Assembly: GCA_963834305.1 (NCBI GenBank)
Contig: CAWIAX010000005.1
Location: 215,070-279,069, forward strand
Length of the DNA stretch: 64,000 nt
Source of the DNA: JACCXG01 sp963834305
Lineage (GTDB): Bacteria; Acidobacteriota; Vicinamibacteria; Vicinamibacterales; 2-12-FULL-66-21
Direction of reading: 5' to 3'
Every line of letters starts with the position of its first letter. The stretch's first letter is position 1. The position numbers and the translations under genes were made by a program. The notes beneath the pieces were generated by a model. It saw only the letters and a list, made by a program, of their open reading frames with translations, had not been told where the DNA came from and searched no databases. Of the stretch, positions 1 through 9,816 are shown in pieces.

Positions 1-1
1 C

Positions 2-52
2 GTCGAGGCGCTGCGTCGCCTCGAGGGGCGGCTGGCCGGGCGCCTGCCATGA
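2..52 (+). CDS. 3' end of an upstream CDS, possibly murC
   Basis: An open frame enters from the left edge and stops at TGA 50-52, overlapping the murB ATG at 49 (ATGA). Only 16 residues are visible (ending LAGRLP), so the sequence cannot identify it. The tight overlap with murB and the usual murC-murB order in cell-wall clusters make murC a reasonable guess from context only. Confidence 0.4.
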   Translation, partial: VEALRRLEGRLAGRLP

Positions 53-1041
53 GCGCCGCCCAGGAGTCGACCGCCCGGCTGCGCGAGGCGCTGGCCGGCG
101 TGCTGGGCGAGGCGCATGTCCAGCTCGATGCGCCGCTCGCGCCGCTCACGACCTTCAAGATCGGCGGGCCGGCCGATGTGCTCGTCACCGCCGGGAACGC
201 CGGGGAGGTGCGGCAGGCCATCGGCCTGGCGCGCGACGCGGGCCTGCCGGTGACGGTACTGGGAGGCGGGTCGAACGTGCTGATCGCCGACGCAGGCATC
301 CGCGGCCTGGTACTGCGGCTGCGCGGCGGCGACGTCCGGCGGATCGACCACGGCGCCATCCGCGCCGACGCCGGCGTCACCATCAACGGCCTCGTCCGGT
401 GGACCCTGACCCACGGGCTGGCGGGCCTCGAGGCCTGGGCCGGCACACCGGGCACCGTCGGCGGCGCCATCTTCGGCAACGCGCACTTCCAGGGGCGGAA
501 CATCAGCGACCTGGTCCGGCTGGTGACGGTGATGGGCGCCAGCGGAGAGATCCAGGACGTACCGGCGGCCGACCTGGAGTTCGGCTACGACTACAGCCGC
601 CTGCACCGGACCCGCGAGGTGGTGCTGTCGGCTGACTTCGTCGTGTCCCCGGGCGTGCCCGAAGCCCTGCGCACCGTGGCGCGCGAGTCGCTGGCCTATC
701 GCAAGCGCACCCAGCCGCTGGCATCGCCGAGCGCCGGCTGCATCTTCCAGAACCCCGACCCGCGCCGCGACCGCCTGCCCGAAGGCATGCCCTGTTCAGC
801 CGGGGCGCTGGTCGATCGCGCCGGCTTGAAGGGCGCTCGTGAGGGGCAGGCGCGGGTGTCGTCCACCCACGGCAACTTCATCGTCACGGAAGGGCGCGCG
901 ACCGCGGGCAGCGTGCTGGCGCTCATCGCGCGCTGCAAGCAGGAAGTCCATCGCCAGTTCGGCGTCGAGCTCCGGGAGGAAATCATGTTGCTGGGATTTG
1001 CCGCGCCTGCGTCCGGCCCGCTGGCAGGAGTGGAGGGCTGA
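49..1041 (+). CDS. murB: UDP-N-acetylenolpyruvoylglucosamine reductase MurB
   Basis: Cytoplasmic FAD enzyme that reduces UDP-GlcNAc-enolpyruvate to UDP-MurNAc with NADPH, the second committed step of peptidoglycan synthesis. The 330-residue protein has the FAD-binding PCMH segment (LGGGSNVLIAD near residue 72, GTPGTVGGA near 132) and the C-terminal MurB domain (SAGCIFQNP near 227, THGNFIV near 275). At the position of the E. coli Ser229 proton donor the sequence reads Cys (SAGC), as in some other MurB lineages. The ATG overlaps the upstream stop and the TGA overlaps the murA ATG (TGATG), so the three genes are translationally coupled. Length is normal. Confidence 0.96.
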   Translation: MSAAQESTARLREALAGVLGEAHVQLDAPLAPLTTFKIGGPADVLVTAGNAGEVRQAIGLARDAGLPVTVLGGGSNVLIADAGIRGLVLRLRGGDVRRIDHGAIRADAGVTINGLVRWTLTHGLAGLEAWAGTPGTVGGAIFGNAHFQGRNISDLVRLVTVMGASGEIQDVPAADLEFGYDYSRLHRTREVVLSADFVVSPGVPEALRTVARESLAYRKRTQPLASPSAGCIFQNPDPRRDRLPEGMPCSAGALVDRAGLKGAREGQARVSSTHGNFIVTEGRATAGSVLALIARCKQEVHRQFGVELREEIMLLGFAAPASGPLAGVEG

Positions 1042-2315
1042 TGGCCACGCTGCGCATCGAAGGCGGGCGGCGCCTGTCCGGCGCCGTCTCGGTCGAGGGC
1101 AACAAGAACTCGGCGCTGCCGCTCATTGCCGCCTGCCTGCTGACCGACGAGGAGTGCGTCCTCTCGAACGTCCCGCGAATCCGTGACGTCCAGGTCCTGC
1201 TCGAGCTGCTGCGCGGCCTGGGCGCCGAGGTCCAGGGCGAAGGGACGGCGACGCTGACCATCCGCTGCCGCGCCGTCACCACCGATCGCCCGGATCCCGT
1301 CCTGGTGGGGAAGCTCCGCGGATCCGTGCTGCTGCTCGGGCCGCTGCTGGCACGGCGCGGCTCGGCCCGGCTGGCGCCCCCCGGCGGCGACTTTCCCGCC
1401 CGGCGCACCATCACGACGCACCTCCAGGCGCTGATGGCGCTCGGGGCGGTGCCGGTGGACGAGCCGGGGCACGCACTCGATGCCCCGCGCGGCCTGATCG
1501 GCGCGTCGTTCTATCTCGACGAAGCGTCAGTGACCGGAACGGAGACCGCCCTGCTCGCCGCGGCAGCCGCGACCGGCCGCACGGAAATCCGCCATGCCGC
1601 CATGGAGCCGCATGTCGTCGAGCTGTGCCGGTTTCTCCAGAGCATGGGGGTGTCGGTCGAGGGAGCGGGCACGCCGACCATCCGCGTGGAGGCGCCGGCC
1701 CGGTGTTCCGGCGCCCGCCACCGGCTGCACGGCGATTACATCGAGGCGGGCAGCTGGGGTGTTGTCGCGGCGATCACCGGCGGCGACATCGAGGTCACCG
1801 GCGCCCGGGCCGAGGATATGGAGGTCATCGCCGCGCCCCTGCGGCAGATGGGCCTCGACTGCCGCTACGAAGGGGAGCGGTTCACCGTGGCCCCCTCGAC
1901 GCTGATCGCGGCCCGGCGGATCACCACCGGGCTCTGGCCTGGCTTCCCGAGCGACATGGTCAGCCTCGTCACCGTGCTGGCCACGCAGGCCGACGGCCGC
2001 ACGCTCGTGCACGACTGGCTCTACGAGCTCCGGCTGTTCGCGCTCGAGCAGCTGAGCGCGATGCGCGCCGATCTCTTCCTCTGCGATCCGCACCGCATCA
2101 TCGTGAGCGGGCCCAAGAAGCTCCGCGGCCGGCTGCTCGACGCCCGCGACCTGCGCTCCGGCATGGCGCTCATCGCGGCCGCACTGGCCGCGGAAGGGGA
2201 GAGCCGCGTGACGCCGCTCGAGACCGTCGAGCGCGGCTACGCCGCGCTGGTGGAACGGCTGCGCTCGCTTGGGGCGATCGTGGACCGGGAAGACGACGGC
2301 CCCGGGGGCGGCTAG
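1041..2315 (+). CDS. murA: UDP-N-acetylglucosamine 1-carboxyvinyltransferase MurA (Cys-to-Asp type)
   Basis: Transfers enolpyruvate from PEP to UDP-GlcNAc, the first committed step of peptidoglycan synthesis. The 424-residue protein has the N-terminal GNKNSALPLIAA motif (Lys22/Asn23 equivalents) and two EPSP-synthase-like domains. The catalytic loop, E. coli GGCAIGAR, reads GGDFPARR here: the fosfomycin-target Cys115 is Asp, while the Arg120 equivalent remains. Cys-to-Asp MurA enzymes are active but fosfomycin-insensitive in mycobacteria and chlamydiae. Starts inside the murB stop; its TAG (2313-2315) interlocks with the stop of the convergent secretin gene at a CTAG palindrome. Confidence 0.93.
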   Translation: MATLRIEGGRRLSGAVSVEGNKNSALPLIAACLLTDEECVLSNVPRIRDVQVLLELLRGLGAEVQGEGTATLTIRCRAVTTDRPDPVLVGKLRGSVLLLGPLLARRGSARLAPPGGDFPARRTITTHLQALMALGAVPVDEPGHALDAPRGLIGASFYLDEASVTGTETALLAAAAATGRTEIRHAAMEPHVVELCRFLQSMGVSVEGAGTPTIRVEAPARCSGARHRLHGDYIEAGSWGVVAAITGGDIEVTGARAEDMEVIAAPLRQMGLDCRYEGERFTVAPSTLIAARRITTGLWPGFPSDMVSLVTVLATQADGRTLVHDWLYELRLFALEQLSAMRADLFLCDPHRIIVSGPKKLRGRLLDARDLRSGMALIAAALAAEGESRVTPLETVERGYAALVERLRSLGAIVDREDDGPGGG

Positions 2316-4198
2316 GAGCCGCTGCCCTTCTTGATCGGGGGCGGCTTGGGCGGCTGCACCTGGCCCGGCAGGGTGCTGTCCGGCAGCTGTGGCTGGAGCG
2401 GCTGCGGAAAGTTCGGAGCGGGAGCGGCCGCGTCAGGATCGGCCACCGGCGGCTCGGGCAGTGGGAGGTCGTCGTTCCTGTCGCGCGGCGGCAGATTTGC
2501 GGGCAGTTCCGGCGACTGTGCGCTGCCAGCCTCGCCCCCCACCCGGAACGGCCGCAGGTCCGCTTCCGACAGATCCAGCACGCGTACGATGTGCGGCGTC
2601 AGCGTCAGGACGATGTCCGACTCCAGCGTTTCTTTCTTGTTGCTCGCGAACAGCTTGCCGATGAAGGGGAGGTCGCTCAGCCCCGGAATGCCCGCCAGCG
2701 TCGTCCGCTCTTCATCACGGATCAGCCCCGCCAGCATGTTCGTCTCGCCGTCCTTGAGGCGGATGGTGGTGCTGATTTCGCGGTTGCCGAACGTCGGCAG
2801 GCCGTTGAGCGACCCGGAGATGTTGCTGAGCGTGACCTTGAGCGCGAGCGAGACCTCGTCGTTGTGATGGGTCCGCGGCGTGATGTCGATGTTGACCCCG
2901 ATGTTCTCGTAGACGAACGAGGTGATCGGCTGCTGGTTGACGCCGCCGGTCGCGATCGGGGCAAAGGTGGTGATCGGGATCGGCACGCGCTCGCCGAACC
3001 GGGCCTGCGCCGGCATGCCCTCTGACGTCCTGAGCTGCGGGTTGGCCAGCGTCCGCGTGGCGGCGTCGTTCTTGAGCAGCCGGTAGTAGAGGCCGGGCAC
3101 GCCGCTGACGAAGACGTTCGACTGCGACAGGTTGCGCAGGCCGCGCAGCGTCAGGTCCTCCTGATCGACCTCGAGCGCGCCGGCGATGCCGCTCGACCCT
3201 GGAGAGGCTATGTGGAGGCCGTAGTCGCGCATCCGTGTCCGATCGACCGACAGCAGCTCGACGTCGATGATCACTTCCGGCCGCGCCTTGTCGATCGCGG
3301 CGATGAGCCGGCCGGCTGCGGCAATCCGCTCGGGCGTGTCCTTCAGCGAGACGGCGTTGACCGCCGTCATCGGCGAAATCTGGCGCACGTCCACGACGAT
3401 GCGCAGGAGATCGATGACCTCCTTGAGATCCGCGTTGCTGACGTAGAAGGTCTGGACGACCTGTTCTTCGTACTCACGGCGCTTGGCCGGCGTGTCCTGG
3501 ACGATGGTGATGGTGCGCGGCGCGGTCACGCGGTAGAACGTCCGCGTCGTCGCGGTGAGCGAGGCGAGCGCCCCGGTGAGCGTAGCGTTGCGAAGATCGG
3601 CGGAGATGAGCTCGTCGCCGCGAAAACCCGGATCGAATGTGATGTTGAGGCCGGCGTATTTCGCCACGGCGGTGAAGACCATGCGGCCGGGCGCGTTGCT
3701 GAAGACCAGGGAGTCGGGCAGCCGTGCGTCGGCCGGCAGGTCGAGCCCCGGCGGGGCGGCGTCGCGCGAGCGCTCGATGAGCGTCTGCAGATCCGTTTTC
3801 TCGCCGCGCGCCACCGCGACCTTCGTGCGGAGCCGCCGGCGCACGTCGCGCAGCGCCGCGTCGGCGCCCGCGTCTGAGGGGTTCAACTCCGTCGCCAGTT
3901 GCAGTTCCTGCGCCGCCTCTTCGTAGCGCTCGGCGGCCGCCAGCCGCCGGCCGCGCTGATAGTGCTCCTGGGCGGCGCGGACGCGGACGCGATCGAGCGA
4001 GTAGCGTGCCGCCTGGTCGTCAGGATTCTCGCGCAGCGCGTTGGTGTATTCGACCACCGCGCGGTCGTAGTCGCCGCGGCGTTCGGACTGCTGGCCGGCG
4101 CGGAGGTGGCCGCGGACGGCGCACCCGGCGCCGGTCACGAGCGCCAGCGCGACGATCAGCGCGGCCCGCCGGCGGCCCGGCTCAAGGAGTCTTGCCAC
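2312..4198 (-). CDS. TPR-secretin lipoprotein (GspD/PilQ-like outer-membrane secretin)
   Basis: Outer-membrane secretin subunit of a type II secretion-like or pilus-like system. In the 628 residues: N-terminal hydrophobic segment ending GAGC (candidate lipobox, about residue 26), TPR-like helices about 30-130, an STN-type domain about 185-235, a NolW-like N1 domain about 245-310, the secretin beta domain about 370-555 and a proline-rich tail. The GTG start at 4198 lies 17 bp inside lolA, so the two are co-transcribed. No inner-membrane secretion genes follow. The TPR front end differs from classical GspD, and the partner system cannot be told from this locus; it is not the pilQ at 21 kb. Confidence 0.85.
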   Translation of the reverse strand: MARLLEPGRRRAALIVALALVTGAGCAVRGHLRAGQQSERRGDYDRAVVEYTNALRENPDDQAARYSLDRVRVRAAQEHYQRGRRLAAAERYEEAAQELQLATELNPSDAGADAALRDVRRRLRTKVAVARGEKTDLQTLIERSRDAAPPGLDLPADARLPDSLVFSNAPGRMVFTAVAKYAGLNITFDPGFRGDELISADLRNATLTGALASLTATTRTFYRVTAPRTITIVQDTPAKRREYEEQVVQTFYVSNADLKEVIDLLRIVVDVRQISPMTAVNAVSLKDTPERIAAAGRLIAAIDKARPEVIIDVELLSVDRTRMRDYGLHIASPGSSGIAGALEVDQEDLTLRGLRNLSQSNVFVSGVPGLYYRLLKNDAATRTLANPQLRTSEGMPAQARFGERVPIPITTFAPIATGGVNQQPITSFVYENIGVNIDITPRTHHNDEVSLALKVTLSNISGSLNGLPTFGNREISTTIRLKDGETNMLAGLIRDEERTTLAGIPGLSDLPFIGKLFASNKKETLESDIVLTLTPHIVRVLDLSEADLRPFRVGGEAGSAQSPELPANLPPRDRNDDLPLPEPPVADPDAAAPAPNFPQPLQPQLPDSTLPGQVQPPKPPPIKKGSGS

Positions 4199-4895
4199 TG
4201 GTGATGACCTCTGCGCCTCGCGGGACGGTGAACTGGAACAGCTTGTCGGAGAGCCCCGTGTTCTCCTTGTAGTCCGAGAACGTGAAGCTGGAGCGGCCGC
4301 CCTGCGCGTCGCCCCATGTCAGCCCGCGAATCTGGAAGGTCTTGCGGTCAGCGGTGATCTGGAGCCAGTCGTATTCCGCCTGCCGGCTGCGGGGGTCGAG
4401 CCGCAGGACGTAGGCCCCTTCGACCGGGCTGTCGCCGTACTTCACCGTGAAATCCCGGGTGATGTCCCCCTTACCCATGAGGAACAGGATCGCGCTCGTT
4501 GCCTGGTCCTGTTCGGGCACCGGGTTCTTCATCACCTGCTTATCGTCCGGGAAGTACATGAACATCGTCCGGCCGTCGGAAACGAACAGCTTTTTCTGCG
4601 GCGTGGTGTAGTTCCACCGCATCCTGCCGGGCTTCTTGATCTGGACCGTTCCGCTCTCGGTCGCCTTGCGGCGGAGCACTCCGCCCTCGTAGACCTGGGT
4701 GAAGGAGGCGGAGAAGTCGCGGATGGCGTCGTATTTCTGCTGCAGGGCCGCGGCGACCTCGCCGGGGGGCGGTGTGACCTCGGAGGAGGTGATCGCCTGC
4801 GCCGGCAACTGCGCCAGGGCCCGGCCCGCCGGGGCGGCGGCATGGATGAGCCCGGCCAGTATCACCGCCGAATACTGAAGAAGTCGATAGGCCAC
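4182..4895 (-). CDS. lolA: Outer-membrane lipoprotein carrier protein LolA
   Basis: Periplasmic chaperone that takes lipoproteins from LolCDE to the outer membrane. The 237-residue protein has a signal peptide (hydrophobic about residues 5-27, ALA-Q type cleavage) and the LolA fold signatures: a DFSASFTQVYEGG strand, KKPGRMRWNY, LFVSDGRTMFMYFPDDKQV and a C-terminal FTFSDYKENTGLSDKLFQF. GTG start at 4895; a TACACT -10 box ends 9 nt upstream, suggesting a near-leaderless mRNA. Shares 17 bp with the downstream secretin, which is itself a predicted lipoprotein needing outer-membrane delivery. Confidence 0.93.
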   Translation of the reverse strand: MAYRLLQYSAVILAGLIHAAAPAGRALAQLPAQAITSSEVTPPPGEVAAALQQKYDAIRDFSASFTQVYEGGVLRRKATESGTVQIKKPGRMRWNYTTPQKKLFVSDGRTMFMYFPDDKQVMKNPVPEQDQATSAILFLMGKGDITRDFTVKYGDSPVEGAYVLRLDPRSRQAEYDWLQITADRKTFQIRGLTWGDAQGGRSSFTFSDYKENTGLSDKLFQFTVPRGAEVITSGKTP

Positions 4896-4904
4896 CGGGA
4901 AGTC

Positions 4905-4910
4905 AGTGTA
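4905..4910 (-). promoter_or_regulatory. -10 box of lolA
   Basis: TACACT on the minus strand with 9 nt to the GTG at 4895, putting the expected transcript start within about 3 nt of the start codon. No good -35 hexamer is visible. Confidence 0.4.
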
Positions 4911-4913
4911 CCA

Positions 4914-6594
4914 CTAGCGTCTCGACCGTTTCGCCGCGATGAAGGCCCGGACCTCGGCCAGCGGCCGGGTATTCAGGACGTGGCGCGGCTCGACCCAGCC
5001 GCGCCGCGCGGTGCCGAGCCCCAGACGCATCTGCTTGTCGAGCAGCCCGGCGCGGTGGCAGTCGCTGTCGATAGTGACCGTCACCCCCGCCCCGACGGCT
5101 TCCCGCGCATGCTCCCCGTCGAGGTCGAGGTGGCTCGGCGCCCCGTCGATCTCGAGGGCCGTCCCCGTCTCGGCCGCCGCGGCATAGACCTCGGCGAACG
5201 CCAGGTCGTAGCCGGGATCCCGGCCGACGAGCCGGTTGGCCGGGTGCGTGATGACCGCCACCAGCGGGTGGGCGATGGCGGCCAGGCAGCGCCGCGTCAG
5301 CCGGGCGGCGTCGTGGCCGGCCCGGTCGTGCAGCGACGCCAGCACGATGTCGAGCCCTTCGAGCACGTGGTCGGGAAAGTCGAGGCGGCCGTCCGGCATG
5401 ATGTCCACCTCGATGCCGTGGAGGATGGTGAGCGCGGGGAAGCGCTCGCGCAGGCGCGCGATTTCGTCCCGCTGGCGGGCCAGCGTCCGGAGCGACACCG
5501 TGCGCGACGCCCCGGCGCGCTCCGAGTGGTCGGTGATCGCGATGTACTCGTAGCCGAGCCCGGCGCACGTCTGCACCATCAGCGAGAGGCTGTCGCGGCC
5601 GTCGCTGTACGTGCTGTGCATGTGCAGGTCGCCGCGAATGTGCTCGCGGGCGACCAGGCCCGGCAGCCCCCCCGCGGCCGCCGCTTCGATTTCTCCCGTG
5701 CCGTGGCGCAGCTCCGGGGGGATCCACGCCAGCCCGGCCTGTGCATAGACGTCCTGCTCGCGCCCGCACAGCCGGGCCGCGCTGCCGCGCGTTCGCATGG
5801 CCGCGAGGTGATTGCGCGACCCGGTGGCGAGGTAGAGCGCGGTTCCGAACTCGTCGGGCGCGGCCACCCTGAGGTCGAACTCGGCGTTCTGCCAGGTGAC
5901 GAGCGCCCGCCGGGCGGTGCGATGCAGCACCGGCTGGAACTGGGGAAGGGCGCCGATCGCCTCGATGGCTGCGCGCCGGATCGGGCGCCGCGGCGGCGAT
6001 CGTCAGCGAGCCGACGAGCGGCTCGAACCGGCGCAGGTCGCCCGCAGGCGTGACCTGGCCGAGCGCCGGACACTCGGCCTCGAGCAGCTTCACAAGGGTG
6101 TCGCTCAGGTCCACGGCGCGCCCCAGCGGAACAGGCAGCCGCTCGATGGCGATGGCCCCGGCGGCGCTGCGCAGCCGGTCCTGGAGTGCGGTGAAGTGTG
6201 TGGCGATGCGGCCGTCCAGCAAGGCGGCCTCGAGGTCGGGCAGCGTGACGATGCCGTGCCGCGCGAGGGCGGCCGCCGCGGGCAGATCCACCGTGGAGAA
6301 ATCGAGCAGCCGGCGCAGCAGCCAGGGAAGGGCGGCCTGCGCGGCGCGGACCGCGGCTGCGGGACCATCGACCAGCAGCAGCCGCAGCTCGGGATGGAGC
6401 CGTTCCTGAAGGGAGGGGACCTCGCCAAGGCGATTGCGGCGTGCCAGCTTCGCCAGCCGCTCAATCTCGTCGTCGCCGGCCTGTTCCAGGTCCGTCGCCA
6501 GCCGGCGCCAGGCCATCGCCTCCGGCGCCAGGCCCCGGATGTCGGCGCAATCGGCGAGCTGCCGCAGCGGCGCTGCCAGCGAGGCGCCGGTCAC
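4914..6594 (-). CDS. PolX-like protein: helix-hairpin-helix/degenerate polymerase X domain plus PHP domain (one frameshift)
   Basis: Family X polymerases of bacteria combine a polymerase core with a C-terminal PHP phosphoesterase for repair. The first reading frame (from ATG 6594) gives about 205 residues of HhH and palm; the rest continues in another frame after an apparent extra base near 5971-5976, where removing one C restores the expected PAAAIEAIG. The PHP half (5930-4914) keeps its metal motifs: DLHMHSTYSDG, TDHSE, GIEVDI, ASLH, THP and DSDCH. The palm motif, normally GSxRR...VGDxD, reads GDLRRFEPLVGSLTIA: both catalytic aspartates are gone, though the later FDLRV Asp remains. Likely a PHP nuclease/phosphatase without polymerase activity. 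Confidence 0.82.
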
Positions 6595-6693
6595 GCCTGC
6601 GGTGGCGCCGCCGCACCGGCCGAAGAAGGGGGACAGGGAACCGCCATCCGTCTATTGTCCGTAGCGGTCCGGCCGGGTGTCAACGAAGCCGGG

Positions 6694-6849
6694 TCAATTG
6701 GCCGACGCGCCGGGCCGCGGCTCACCCGGCTTCACGAACCAGCCCTGCGATCGGTGACCGCAGAGGAAGCACCGGAGGAACATCGCACCAGACTCACAGC
6801 GCACGGTGTAATCGTGGCCGTGTACGTAACAGGCAATCCAAGTCCACAT
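6694..6849 (-). CDS. Small cysteine/histidine-rich zinc-ribbon-like protein
   Basis: A 51-residue ORF starting ATG 6849 behind a good ribosome site (AAGGA, 8 nt spacing) and ending TGA 6694. The sequence carries CYVHGH, a CES segment and CFLCGH, consistent with one structural zinc site. It lies between the polX-like and pseudokinase genes with its own 220-bp upstream gap. I do not recognise a family. The spaced Cys/His residues and strong ribosome site argue for a real gene; function is unknown. Confidence 0.55.
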   Translation of the reverse strand: MWTWIACYVHGHDYTVRCESGAMFLRCFLCGHRSQGWFVKPGEPRPGASAN

Positions 6850-7073
6850 GACTATCGTCCTTGCTGTCGTCCTTGAAACTGAATTACGGAATCGGTTGGG
6901 CGTCAGCAAGGAAAATGCCAGGAGAAGCGGTGCCAGGCGAGTCAAAAGTGCTCGGGAAACGAACGGTCCCCATACACCGAGCCGTTCTGGCGTCCATGGG
7001 GCATGTCCCAGAAATGTGGGGAAAAAACAGGATTGTAATGTGAGGCGTGCGCGAAGCGTGCGGGGATCGGCGG

Positions 7074-9816
7074 CTACGGCTTCGTCATGTCGACGCTGAT
7101 CGTCGCCGGCGCGTCGCCGCGAATAGTCACCGTGACCCGTCGTTCGCCGAGCCCGGGGTGGCGGAACGTCAATTCGCGGATGCCGAGCGGGAGCGTGAGG
7201 TTGGCGATCGGCGTATCGCCCAGTTTCCTGCCGTCCATCCAGACCTCGGCCCACGGCGTCGCGTTGACGCTGGCGCTGCCCTGCGGGTCGAGCGTGATCG
7301 ATCGCACTTCGCCCGGCTCGATGTCGACGGTCTCGGTCGCGCTGTAGCCGAGATCGCGGTTGGTGAGGGTGAGCACGTGGCGTCCGGGGCCGAGCATCAG
7401 GCGCGGTTCGTCCGTCGTGCCAATGACACGGCCTGCCGCCGCCACGTCGACCACGAAGGGCGCGTAAATGCCCACCCACCCCGAGAAGATCGGCACGTCG
7501 AGCCTGGCTGTCCGGCCGGCTTCGACGCGGACGGTCCGCTTGACGGTACCGGAGCCGGAAACGAACGTCAGGGTATGGCGGCCCGGCGCCACGTCTTCGA
7601 GAGTGAGCGGGGACTGGCCGACGGGTTTCCCGTCGAGCGTCACCTTCGCGCCCGCGGGCTGCGTTTCGATCTCCAGCCGGCCCAGGTTCCGCGCCGTGGC
7701 ACCGCCGGCGGGCGGCGCCGCCTCCGGCGACGTACGGGCGGCAGGCGCTGCAGCTCCAGGCGCCGTTGCTCCAGGCAGGTACGAGCGGGCACCCGCCACG
7801 CCCATCGCCATCACGGCGATGCCGGCCGCAATCAGTTTCCACGGGATTGCCCGCGACGCGCCCTGTTCGAATCCGGCGGGCACAGGCTCCGCCGCCGGCT
7901 CGAACGCAACCGGATGCGGCCGGGCCGACCGTACCTTCGGCACGTCCTTGAACTTCAGCGGCGCGTTGTGCGGCGCCACGGCGGTGGGATGAGCGAACTG
8001 CGGGTCTGCTGCCGCGGGCCCGGGCTGCCATGCTCACCAGCGGGGCGGCGGGCGGGGCGGCGTGGGCCGGCGCCGGCGTGAACACCTGCGGCGCTGGGAA
8101 GACCGGTCTCGCGACGGGAGGCTGGTAGGGCGCGGCTTCGAACCCGGCCGGCGGATGCGGAACGCCCTCGAACACCGGCACCGGTGGGACGCGAGGCGGA
8201 AGAGGGCGCGGGAGCGCTGGCGTGTCCTGCGGCGCGACCGGCACCGCGGGTTCGAACGCGTCGGCGCGGCCCGGCGCGACCAGCCAGGTATCGTCAACCG
8301 GCGGCGCCGCCGTTCGGGCCCGGGACGGCGCGGCTGCGGCTGGTGCTGCCGCCGGCGCGCTGGGCTCAGCGGCCGAACGCAGCTTGTCCTTGCGGGACCT
8401 GGCTGTCTTCGGGCGCTTCTCCCGTTTGAACCGCACGCTCGGCGCCGGGGCGTCCGCGCCGGCCGGGCCGTCCGCCTCGATCGTCGCCGCCGGCACCGGC
8501 GGGGCGGGCTCCGGCGCAATCGTCGCGACCGGAGGCGGCGCGACAGGCTCGGGTGCCACAAGCTCGGGTGCGACGGGCGCTGGCGTGACAGGCGCTGGGC
8601 GCGCTGCACGCGGGCCTTCAACGACGGATGGGGAGGCCGCTTCGTCAGGCTGTTCGCCCGGCCACGAGAACATCAGCGACTCGTCGAGTGACGGCTCGTC
8701 CCCCAACACCTCGATCTCGGTCACGTCTTCCAGGCCGTAGGGCGACTCGTCGACCAGCCCTGCGAGGTCGAGTTCGGCGTCCACGCCGCTGTCGAGATCC
8801 TGTTCCGCCGTGTCGCCGGCGGGCGCGAACGCGGAGTGGCCGTCGTAGCCGGCTCCGGCATCACCGTTTTCACCGGCGCTCGCGAAGCCCCGGGCCGCGG
8901 TTCGCTCAACGGGCCCCGCCGCCCCTGAAGGTTCGAGCTGTGTGAGGTAGTCCACGAGAGCGCGGCGGCAGGCGTGCAGGCCGATTTCGCTTGCGAGATC
9001 GCGCAGGTCGATGAGCGCGTCGTCCGTGGTCGCGTAGGCACGGCCGCCCGGCACGGGAAGGGCGCGCTCGAGAAACGCCAGGAGCCGGTCGGCGAACGCG
9101 TCGTTCCCGCGGATCTGCGCGACGTCCACCACTTCGCCGATAACGGCCTGCAGGCCTTGCGGATACTCGTTCGGGCGCAGCGGGCGCCCCAGCACCAGCA
9201 TGACGGCCGAGAGCACGACCTGCGCGACATCGGCGGAAACACCCAGGCGCGGCGCGCCGGCTGAAGGCGGGGTGACGACGTCGAAGTCCGTCCAGAGCTT
9301 GCGGCGGCCGTAGCGCAGGCGCTCGAGCGCCTCACCGTAGACGGCGTCGAGGAGGACGACTTGTCCGGCCGGCGTCAGGACCGTCCGGCAGGGCGCGATT
9401 GTTCCGTGCGCAAAGCCGGCTCCGGCGTGCAGTCCGCACAGCGCGGGCAGCACGTCGAGGAGATAGCCGAAGGCCGCATCGACGCCGGGCGCCGCGCCCG
9501 ACTCGGCGGCGGCCTCGAGGAGGTCCGACAGGCGATGGCCGGGCACGAACTCCGACACGACGACGAGGCTGCCGTCGGCGTCGCGTTCGAGGGAGCGGGG
9601 GCGGGCAATGCGCTCGTCTTCGAGGCCGGCGACCCGTTCGACGCGCTCGCGCAGCAGCTTCTCGAAGGCGGCGAGCTCCGGCCTGACGGTGAGCCGTTCG
9701 AGCATGGTCCCTTCCTCGCGGTCGAACGCGAGGGTCCGGCGGCCCAGGCCGTCGGCATGGCCGGACGAGGTCGTGGAGGCGACCGGCGCCAGAGAAGGGC
9801 TTGGAGGAGCGGGCAT
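7074..9816 (-). CDS. Pseudokinase-like domain, proline-rich linker, transmembrane helix and PEGA domains (one frameshift)
   Basis: Predicted membrane protein of about 913 residues. The N-terminal 270 residues resemble a Ser/Thr kinase fold: a hinge-like VVVSEFVPGHRLSDLLE segment, then a catalytic loop reading GFAHGTIAP where active kinases have HRD.K, and LLDAVYG in place of the DFG segment, so it should be inactive. A long Pro/Ala linker follows (about 300-610), a transmembrane helix (IPWKLIAAGIAVMAMGV) and an extracytoplasmic part with PEGA-type repeats (IETQPAGAKVTLDGKPVG). The frame changes near 8005-8035 at a GGGC run; dropping one base joins the halves. Topology resembles bacterial kinase-PEGA sensor proteins. 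Confidence 0.75.
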
